Assembly (NCBI GenBank): GCA_010093605.1
Contig: MU004202.1
Coordinates: 135,560 to 199,559 of the forward strand
Source of the DNA: Lophium mytilinum
Taxonomy: Eukaryota; Ascomycota; Dothideomycetes; Mytilinidiales; Mytilinidiaceae
Direction of reading: 5' to 3'
DNA: 64,000 nt
Every line of letters begins with the position of its first letter. Position 1 is the first letter of the stretch. The notes beneath the pieces are model-generated. The model had not been told where the DNA came from. It saw nothing but the letters and a program-made list of their open reading frames with translations, and searched no databases. The translations under genes were made by a program, and so were the position numbers. Below, in pieces: positions 56,855 to 64,000 of this stretch.

Positions 56855-58321
56855 ATGTCTCCCAGTCATGAAGATACGCTCCAACGGATGGTACCACGCC
56901 AAAGGCTCCCGAATGAACTGCTCGTCCAAGTGTTCTCATACTTGAAGTTTCGACATGAAACGAACCCATGGCGGGATCGTTGTACGCCAACTCTTCGGAG
57001 CATTACGCTTGCCTCTCGCTGCTTCTACGATCTTGCTACACCATTCCTCTACTATCGATTTCAGGTTCTTGAAGATGGTCAGTTCATCAACAGGGAGTCC
57101 CTCTTCCTCAGAACCATCTTCGAAAACCCGCACCTAGGAGATTATGTACGGGTTGTCAAGCTGGGAGTGTCTTCCCAATGGCATGGTCTTCCGCTTTCTG
57201 ACGAAGAACTCGAGGTTTTCTCTCGAATCGCCCGCATCTTGATGCTTGATCTCGATAAAACCTTCTGGACTATGCTGACCTCGACGCTTGGCTATAGCTC
57301 AGTCTCACTTACCGTGATGCTACTTCATTTCTTACCTAAGCTTGAAGAACTATATTTCGAGCTAGTGGACGACCAGTTCCCCAAGCATTTGCTTCCAAAA
57401 CCAGATGGCGCTTTGTTAGGCAATATCCTTACCAACCTTCAGAAGTTGAGGATCGAGTTTGTCAGCTCGCACACGGATATGGTCAACGTATGGATTGCAC
57501 CATGGCTTAGACTTCCCTCGATCACTATTTTCGAAGCTGTCTCGTTCTCTATCGACTACGATCTTATCCTCGATGCCTCAAATCTCACATCGATTGATCT
57601 GAATGGTGCTATGTCTTCCTTCGCTCTCGATAACATCTTGGGGAACTGCGAAAACTTAAAGTCCTTCCGGTATCAGTTTGACCCTAACATATATCAAGAG
57701 GACGACACGCCAGCCCCTGACGAGGTTCTCGATGGTCTGCGGAGGCTCGCTAGTAAAAGTTTGGAAAGCTTGAAATTACGGTACTATAGTAGCGGCGAGT
57801 ACTCGGATAATAACCAGTGGGAATTGTCTATTGCGTTATCCTATGACTTCTCACTGTGCTGCTTCGAGAAACTGAAATATCTCGAGATTGACGCTCCGTT
57901 CATCGTTGGAACAGACCAACACTACAAGGAATTACATGAAGGTATATCGTCCAAGGAAGTTCCACGACTGCTTGAAGTCCTCCCACCAAGGATCACCGAA
58001 TTACGGCTTCATGCTTGTGGGATGTACACCCAAGAGCAAATAGGTGATCTGGCAAGAGGAAGAATTGTCCGACCAATGTATCCCAGCCTAAAGCTTGTAG
58101 AGATCAATAGCTTCAAGCAGTTCTTTTTCACTCGCTCGTTCCTAAAGGATGTTCGAAAGAAATTCCTGGCGACAGATGTGCAATTCAAGTATGACTATTC
58201 AGAGGAATACCCGTTCGACGGGGGCTATGAAGGAGATCTCACTATGGCGCGCAACGACTTTACGTCCCATGAACCGACCAGTCTTTTCTTCTCGGACAGC
58301 GATTCAGACGATTCAGACTAG
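56855..58321 (+). CDS. F-box/LRR-like protein
   Basis: Single exon, 488 residues from MSPSHEDTLQRM. The F-box is near the start (RLPNELLVQVFSYLKFRHE, about 15-33), followed by TLRSITLASRCFYDLATPFL. The body carries the cluster's shared blocks in order: SLFLRTIFENPHLGDYVRVV, LLHFLPKLEELYFELVDDQF, WIAPWLRLPSITIFEA, LTSIDLNGA, CENLKSFRYQFDP, SLESLKLRYYSSG, FEKLKYLEIDAPFIVGTD, ITELRLHACGMY and YPSLKLVEINSFKQFFFTRS. The end is acidic (SDSDSDDSD). The leucine-rich strands suggest a substrate-binding solenoid. It is closest to the broken gene at 58491-59931 immediately downstream, pointing to tandem duplication. Confidence 0.78.
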   Translation: MSPSHEDTLQRMVPRQRLPNELLVQVFSYLKFRHETNPWRDRCTPTLRSITLASRCFYDLATPFLYYRFQVLEDGQFINRESLFLRTIFENPHLGDYVRVVKLGVSSQWHGLPLSDEELEVFSRIARILMLDLDKTFWTMLTSTLGYSSVSLTVMLLHFLPKLEELYFELVDDQFPKHLLPKPDGALLGNILTNLQKLRIEFVSSHTDMVNVWIAPWLRLPSITIFEAVSFSIDYDLILDASNLTSIDLNGAMSSFALDNILGNCENLKSFRYQFDPNIYQEDDTPAPDEVLDGLRRLASKSLESLKLRYYSSGEYSDNNQWELSIALSYDFSLCCFEKLKYLEIDAPFIVGTDQHYKELHEGISSKEVPRLLEVLPPRITELRLHACGMYTQEQIGDLARGRIVRPMYPSLKLVEINSFKQFFFTRSFLKDVRKKFLATDVQFKYDYSEEYPFDGGYEGDLTMARNDFTSHEPTSLFFSDSDSDDSD

Positions 58322-58490
58322 TGGCACGGTTTACTGCTTACAGCGTTGCAGCCGGTCTGCCGTAACTAGCGTCGTGTCCTCATCCGAAACGCAAGGGTCT
58401 TGAAAACCAAGCATCAACATCAGGACATTTCCTCTAAGATTCTGGTACCCACACCGCCAGCATCCACTTCCCACAACGGCTTGCAGTCAA

Positions 58491-59931
58491 ATGGATAAGT
58501 CTCGTAAATTAGGATCGCGTCCAACTCTTCCAAATGAACTGCTACTTCGATCGTTCTCGTACCTGCTGCCGCAAACAGAGATTTCGCATTATCTGCGATA
58601 TGACACATGGAAGAATAAACTTGCATCAACACTGAGAAGTCTGACTCTTGCCTCTCGTTGCTTTTATGACCTTGCCACACCAATCCTCTATTCTCGATAT
58701 GTAGAGAGCGGATGGGATGAAGGGACTATCAGCACCCCGCTCTTCCTCCGGACCATTATCGAGCGTTCTCATCTGGCAGATCACGTTCAAGTTGCTGAGT
58801 TAGTACTTTTGGGAAGTGCAGGAATATCTGATCCGCTTTGTGGAGAGCTTTCCGAGCTTGTCCAACAAAAAGCACGTGACCTGTTGCTGCACCTCGATGA
58901 GGCATTCTGGTACAGTCTAAGCTCTGGCTTGTACGCCTGGGACTCATGTGTCGTAATTCTACTTCATCTCTTGCCTTCTCTTAAGGATCTATCTTTCGTT
59001 TTGATGGACGCAGATATAACTAGAGACCATTCCCCAGTACCAGATGGCGCCATACCAGGATATTGTCTTTCAAAATTCAGAAAATGAGAGTTGAGTGCGC
59101 TGGTGGCCCACCTCAATACGGAAACATGGGAATAGATATCAATCCGTGGATTAGGCTTCCATCTCTCCAAAGCTTCGAAAGTCTCTTTTTCGACATTGGC
59201 GACGACCTCTTTTCGGATCCCTCAGACCTAATGTCCTTCGATCTCTATGGCGGCATTACCTATGATTCCCTAAGCAGCTTGCTTGAGAACTGCCCTAGAT
59301 TGAAATCTTTTGGCTATCATTTCGACCCGGAACTCAGAAAGGAAAAGGAGATTGAAGGGGAGAATTGGGCGAGTTGTCATGAGGCCCTACATCTTCTACA
59401 AGATGGCCACTGCGACACTCTGGAGAGGCTGAAGATACGCTACTATGACCCATTCTCGGATGATGACGAACACGAGTGGCACGAGGAGGAGGCGCCTTGG
59501 CACTTCCCAATATCCTGTTTCGAGAACCTGAAAGTGCTCGAAATACAAGCTCCATTCATCCTTGGCACAGACCGCAACGGCAAGAATCCACAACAGCAGG
59601 CTTCACCGGACGAATACCCTCAACTGATTAACCTCCTCCCATCGACAATCACCGAGCTACGACTACATAATTGCGGAATGATCGCCCAAGAGCAAATCAG
59701 TGCCTTGTCGAAAGCAAAGCTCAACGACCTAGCCTAAGGCTTGTTGAACTCAATAGCGTGAAGCGGTATTTCTTCACTTCGTTGTTGATGAAACACGTCA
59801 AGAAGCAATTTCAGGAATCGAATGTGCTGTTCAAGTACGATACCTCTAGGGTTTATCCTTTCGGCGCAGATTATGAAGGCGATTTGACTGTTGCTAGTAC
59901 CGACGTGTTGTCATATAATGATTCAGATTAG
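58491..59931 (+). pseudogene. F-box/LRR-like gene broken by two frameshifts
   Basis: Head-to-tail duplicate of the gene at 56855-58321, keeping all its blocks in order but in three frames. Piece one (58491-59087) has TLPNELLLRSFSYLLPQTEI, TLRSLTLASRCFYDLATPIL and TPLFLRTIIERSHLADHVQV. Near 59078 one base appears missing within the run corresponding to LSK-IQKMRVE. Piece two continues with NPWIRLPSLQSFESLFFDIG, CPRLKSFGYHFDPEL and FENLKVLEIQAPFILGTD. Near 59715 a second single-base shift moves the frame into LRLVELNSVKRYFF, ending YNDSD at 59931, like the neighbour's SDDSD end. Each shift is a single base and the rest is otherwise clean, so decay is recent, or the shifts are sequencing errors. 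No intron signals fit. Confidence 0.75.
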
Positions 59932-60557
59932 TGGGAGCGGCGAGCATAGTTTGAATCACAGGCCTCTGAAGTTTGGAAACGGTTTCCACCTGTGTTTAGA
60001 TGCTAAATGTATAAGCTCCAATGAAAGATGGAAACCTACGACCTGATGCAGTATTTACAATGTCTTGTTGAAGATGCGTGCATATTTGTCTGCCTCTTTT
60101 GAAGTTCGTGGATGCATTTTAGTTGTTCGAACTTGTGTCATTAGAACAGTCAGTGAGCTTGCCGGGCCATCTCAGGTAGTGGTTGATGGAAGTACACTCT
60201 TGGCGGTATCGTTGGTCGCTCCAGTTTTCTAACCATGTTGGCGCATCATAAGCAGTGGCAGAACGATGTACATGGATTAATGACGAGGCACAGTAGCACG
60301 AAAGCTTCCCTGCAAACTTTCACACCATTTGTCGTGTCTCGATGTGCTAATAAAGATCTGGAGCAACTAGTCACAGGTCCGTTCTATGTACTACTGTCAA
60401 ACAACCGCGTCAGGTGGCTTAGGGTACTTTTCAGGCTTTTCATAAGGGTGTATTCAAATAACAGTTACTTGACCGATAGCCCTTTGACGTGACACAAGCG
60501 GTGTCCAAAGTGGTAACGAAATATTCATCCTAGTACCGCACGCTGCGATAACCTACT
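59932..60557. other. Convergent gap inside the F-box cluster
   Basis: The 626 nt between two facing 3' ends hold no convincing gene; an 85-codon plus-strand frame at 60235 has no recognisable content. Confidence 0.5.
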
Positions 60558-61997
60558 CTACTCAGATTTCTTTTCTGATTCGAGCGCATCTATAACTTCC
60601 TCAAGATACGAAGTGCCGTACGCATGGCCAAGATCACCGTCGTAAGCTTGACCCAAATAGTAATCAAAGTCGAAAGTATAATCAAACGCCACGCCTGCTT
60701 TGCGAAATCTTCTTTGGGCATCTTTTAGGTACGCAGGAGTCCAGAAGAACGTCTTGAAGCTGTCGATTGTGATGCGTTCCAAAGCTGGGTACACCGACCG
60801 AGTGATTCGTGCAACGTTTCCGATTTCCTCCAATACGCGTTGGCCACACATGTGAAGTCGTAGTTCGGTGATGTCGGGCGGCAAAACGCTATACAACTGA
60901 GGAGCCGTCATCTCTTCCCCGGTATACGTATCTGTGCCAAGAATGAACGGAGCGTCGATATCGAGAACCTTTAGGTTTTTCATGTTGCGAAAAGAGAAGT
61001 CCCAATCACCTAGGTCGTCCCAGTTCCAGTAATCATCGCTATCTGGGTTCGAATCGATGAGTCGAAAGGTCAGCTCTGTTAGAGTGTCACTAGCGAGATC
61101 GCGAATGCTCCAAAGAGCCTCGTCGGGGCTAGCCCATTCTTCGTCATCGAGTGTCCTAGGTAGGGCAAGAATCTCGTAGCTGAAAGACCGCAAGTTCTTG
61201 CACGACTTGAGTAAGTATTCCAAGATCAGTTTCTCTATGAGAACGAGGTGCAGGTTGATCGTTGTCAGGTTCAAGGGTCCCAGTGTTTGATCGCGGATAT
61301 CGAGAGGAATCGAGTTTGCCCTTAGTGAAGTGATGGATGGAAGCTGAAGCCAAGGCGTGAGGTCTACAGGGTCACTCTCATCGTGCTCAGCGCATAGCTG
61401 CAAGATCCGAAGTTTAGCAAGATTTTTGCTTGCTAAGACACCATGTGGTGTAGGATACATGAATGCGGGAATTCTGTCCTCCGGAAGGTACATAGTCATT
61501 TTTAATTCCTCAATGTTAGGCAAAAGGTTGAGCAAGACCGCGACAAGAGGATCCACTGAGTGAGGACGCTTGTCATCTAAATCTCTCAATATCATCAATC
61601 TAGGCCAGAACTGCGCAATGAGATGGAGTTTCTGGTCACGCGCCTGTGCAAGGACGCGCTCGAAATCAGCATCTGAGAATACTTGGACACGATCTCCCGA
61701 GAGACCCCATTCGAAGACTTTCAGATGTTGTGCCAGATGAGGACTGTGGACGATAGTGCGGAGTAAGAAGCATAGCGGCCTTCCTAACTCGATTCGGCGG
61801 GATGCGTATTCGGAGTCTGAAAATTTAGAGTAGAGAATAGGCGTAACGAGGTGGTTGAACGACCGAGATGCGAGAGCAATGCTTCTCAGAGTCCCCAAAC
61901 GCGATTGGCCCCGTCCAACATGAGAGAATATCTCGAGTAGCATCTCATTCGGAAGAGCTCGAGGTGGCCCCTTTCGTCGGGGTAGAGACAGCTCCAT
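60558..61997 (-). CDS. F-box/LRR-like protein
   Basis: Single exon, 479 residues. Basic start (MELSLPRRKGPPRALPNEML), with the F-box at about 14-30 (ALPNEMLLEIFSHVGRG) and then TLRSIALASRSFNHLVTPIL. Shared blocks follow in cluster order: LCFLLRTIVHSPHLAQHLKV, LLNLLPNIEELKMTMYL, DLTPWLQLPSITSLRANSIP, LTTINLHLV, CKNLRSFSYEIL, WASPDEALWSIRDLASDTL, NMKNLKVLDIDAPFILGTD, DITELRLHMCGQ and YPALERITIDSFKTFFWTPA. It resembles the 54788 gene in LYSKFSDSE and the 56855 gene in its C-terminal half. A probable SCF adaptor of unknown substrate. Confidence 0.78.
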   Translation of the reverse strand: MELSLPRRKGPPRALPNEMLLEIFSHVGRGQSRLGTLRSIALASRSFNHLVTPILYSKFSDSEYASRRIELGRPLCFLLRTIVHSPHLAQHLKVFEWGLSGDRVQVFSDADFERVLAQARDQKLHLIAQFWPRLMILRDLDDKRPHSVDPLVAVLLNLLPNIEELKMTMYLPEDRIPAFMYPTPHGVLASKNLAKLRILQLCAEHDESDPVDLTPWLQLPSITSLRANSIPLDIRDQTLGPLNLTTINLHLVLIEKLILEYLLKSCKNLRSFSYEILALPRTLDDEEWASPDEALWSIRDLASDTLTELTFRLIDSNPDSDDYWNWDDLGDWDFSFRNMKNLKVLDIDAPFILGTDTYTGEEMTAPQLYSVLPPDITELRLHMCGQRVLEEIGNVARITRSVYPALERITIDSFKTFFWTPAYLKDAQRRFRKAGVAFDYTFDFDYYLGQAYDGDLGHAYGTSYLEEVIDALESEKKSE

Positions 61998-62445
61998 GTT
62001 GGCGTCGTCTGGCTTGGCTCAGGGATATATCAAGCCAATCAAGTAAATCTCCGAAGGGTACTTCAAGATGTGATGAGGCACGTCGGTCAATGGCAAGGAG
62101 GTGCAAGTAGGCTTTGTGACAATGATGTAGGACGTGTTGTTTTTGATGGGTTTGAGATTGGGTATCGCGCGTGCGGGCTTTCTCGATCGTAGCGTCCGAG
62201 CTCTAATCACGTGAGTCATATAGTCCCCATCTTTCTATCTAATGAGAGAAGAGTGGTTCACGAGTCTCTGTCCATATTACACAAATAGCAGTCGCCTAAA
62301 AGGCATACATCACAATAATATATCAACATGCAAGTTTATCAGTCCAGAGAGTGACTGTTTCTATCATTCACAAACTAGGAAATCGCTATCCGCATCAGGT
62401 TCCTTTATAAACTAAATATCTGCATCAGGAAGCCATTGCGATAAT
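61998..62445. other. Gap between F-box gene and unknown gene
   Basis: It carries the promoter of the 60558-61997 gene and the 3' flank of the next minus-strand gene. Nothing else is recognised. Confidence 0.5.
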
Positions 62446-63219
62446 TCAGGCAAACCAGCTGTCCGGCGGCATCGTTCCAAAAATGTCCTTATATATGACC
62501 TTGAGATTCTTCATCTCATTTAATCGGCAGCTAATTGCATGCGTAGTCCACAAGCCGATCTGCTCATTAAAATGGTGGATTCCGGGCCCTGTTGCAAGGT
62601 AAAGATTCACAGCGGGATAAGTCGCGAGTAGGAGGCTGATCGCCCTGTTCACTTCACGCCTGATGTCGCGCCCCAGCTCATACATATCCTGGAGAACTCC
62701 GTCGTTGCTAACGGCCGCCACAAAGTCGTCTTCCTCCAGGACACTTTGTCGAATCCCATTGACCCGTTTCATGAACGCGTGGATACTTTGGTTAAAATTA
62801 TCGAATTCTTCACCACCGAAAGCAGTCGCATCATGCTCGATATTTTCAAGCAAGTCGTCATGATTGGGTCCGCCCGGAATCCCAATGAATTTGGCTCGAT
62901 GCTCACCCTCGGGGACTTCAATGTACCGAAATGTGCTCGTCAGTTTGACCAACCCTTCCCAGAATGGTGCTGCTGGGAATGGCAAACGTACAATATCGGC
63001 CATGTCGCCTAGGCCCCAAGAGCTGTCGCCGAACTCGAAAAGATCCGCGGGTGTTTGTAAATTCCGACTGGCGAGTTGTAAAGAGGCATTCAGAGTCCTC
63101 AAGGCCTGAAAACGTCTTTCGTTCAGGCTAAGTCCAGGCATTTCGAAAGTAGGAAATTGCAAGTCTTGTGTATTATTAGTATTTACTTGGCTCTCGGCGT
63201 ATGCGAGTCGATAAATCAC
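62446..63219 (-). CDS. Hypothetical protein, no family recognised
   Basis: Open frame of 257 codons from ATG 63219; an internal ATG at 63141 (MPGLSLNERRFQALRTLNAS) may be the true start, giving 231 residues. Sequence is coding-like: amphipathic helices (RRFQALRTLNASLQLASRNL), an aromatic/proline stretch (LPFPAAPFWEGLVKLTSTF), acidic segments (LLENIEHDATAFGGEEFDNF) and a late hydrophobic stretch (AISLLLATYPAVNLYLATG) too short and polar for a confident membrane helix. No signal peptide. I see no catalytic motif. An upstream exon is possible. It sits next to, but is unrelated to, the F-box cluster. Confidence 0.5.
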   Translation of the reverse strand: MIYRLAYAESQVNTNNTQDLQFPTFEMPGLSLNERRFQALRTLNASLQLASRNLQTPADLFEFGDSSWGLGDMADIVRLPFPAAPFWEGLVKLTSTFRYIEVPEGEHRAKFIGIPGGPNHDDLLENIEHDATAFGGEEFDNFNQSIHAFMKRVNGIRQSVLEEDDFVAAVSNDGVLQDMYELGRDIRREVNRAISLLLATYPAVNLYLATGPGIHHFNEQIGLWTTHAISCRLNEMKNLKVIYKDIFGTMPPDSWFA

Positions 63220-64000
63220 TGTTGTATGAACGAAGTATGAAGTTTCGGTCCAGATTTGATGAGAGTGTGATGAAGGCCAAGTTTATGACGATCCGAAACC
63301 TTTCGCTATCATAGAAAGTCAGAAGTTGAAAGAGGCCTTTATCTAGATGCACATGAATGAAAAAGTGGTAAAATTAGAACACAAAGACATTGTGAACTCC
63401 TTTGTGGAGGTTGCTTCCTGAAGCGGACGATCGATTCCGCGCGTATTTGCTACGGTGTTTCAAGTCCCCCTGTGCGCACAAGATTCGGTAAATTTCCAGT
63501 GCCCGCGGTGGGTGCAGACAGTCCAGACATGCGGGGACTCACGGTGGAGAATGTCCCAGGTTGATCTGATTGAAAAGCCCCATCGAATGTGTAATAGCTA
63601 GTTGAGTGCGTTAGTACGTGCTAGGAAAGAATGAGTCTAGCCAGCTATGTTATTCTAGGTGCTGGCATCTACGTTTCCCTCCTTGAGATCTTCAGATCTC
63701 CGGTGGATGTAGCTGATCGTATAGAAACCTATTCATTCTCCCAACAGTATCCGGCACACTTTTCTCAAGTGTCTTAGACCGATGCTTCACGGAAGCATGG
63801 ATACTGACGCGCGTCGCTATGAACTTATCCCACGCATATCGAACATAATAGTTTATTCGTGGCGCTGGAGGAAGGCGTGTGGCTGGGTAAATTGTTTCGA
63901 TCGATCTCTTTGAAAGGCTGCTTCCCTTGAATTCGATGTAGTGTTGGCCATTGAAAGAGACTGTTTTGTATCAAAGGACTTTAGAAGGCACTCGTTTGAG
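63220..64000. other. Right end of window, no feature seen
   Basis: 781 nt of ordinary base composition with only short open frames. A small palindrome (GAGATCTTCAGATCTC) lies at about 63684-63699. No gene, tRNA or repeat can be supported. Confidence 0.5.

Noticed and set aside
1-64000. CRISPR arrays, rRNA and tRNA genes
   Set aside because: None seen; CRISPR is not expected in fungal nuclear DNA, and no rRNA or tRNA-like sequence was recognised by eye, which does not exclude an unusual tRNA.

Overview
The window is nuclear DNA of a filamentous ascomycete. The genes carry short introns (about 47-140 nt) with GTRNGT donors and CTAAC-type branch sites. The gene set is fungal: GCN2/Cpc-3, Cut12, Cwc2, Swi5, Ytp1-like, Cla4, alpha-actinin and Rad16. 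One transposon is mutated in the C-to-T/G-to-A style of repeat-induced point mutation (RIP). Pezizomycotina is safe; Dothideomycetes is a guess from overall feel only.

Layout. 1-3832 (-): most of a GCN2 eIF2alpha kinase, cut by the window edge. 4386-6041 (+): Cut12-like spindle pole body protein. 6391-7581 (-): splicing factor Cwc2. 9126-13331 (+): full-size ABCB/MDR transporter, four exons. 13899-15030 (-): Swi5 recombination mediator with a long acidic N-terminus; its diagnostic C-terminus appears only after splicing. 15481-17050 (+): Ytp1-like membrane protein, four exons. 17051-19822: no firm gene, but three diverged copies of a repeat carrying a TATA box and an ATG. 19823-20998 (-): F-box protein. 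22468-25303 (-): PAK kinase Cla4. 27233-29485 (-): alpha-actinin, six exons. 29799-31643 (+): cation/proton antiporter.

32055-36301 is a complete but RIP-decayed Mutator-like DNA transposon (MULE) with 44-bp perfect inverted repeats and a 10-bp target duplication. 38312-40924 (-): CRIB-domain (Cdc42/Rac-binding) protein. 40925-47962 is a 7-kb stretch with no supported gene, holding a 23-bp minisatellite. 47963-51181 (-): Rad16 SNF2/RING repair ATPase. 51993-53136 (-): protein-kinase-fold protein. 53493-53867 (+): tiny protein whose ATG is separated from the rest by an intron. 54788-61997: cluster of four related F-box/LRR-like genes, one broken by two frameshifts. 62446-63219 (-): unknown protein.

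Genes are independent units, often divergent pairs sharing a promoter (GCN2/Cut12, Cwc2/ABC, Swi5/Ytp1-like, alpha-actinin/antiporter). Functional themes are cell polarity and cytoskeleton (Cla4, CRIB protein, alpha-actinin, Cut12), DNA repair (Swi5, Rad16) and ubiquitin-ligase adaptors (five F-box loci). All intron positions were read by eye from splice signals and reading-frame continuity, without transcript data.
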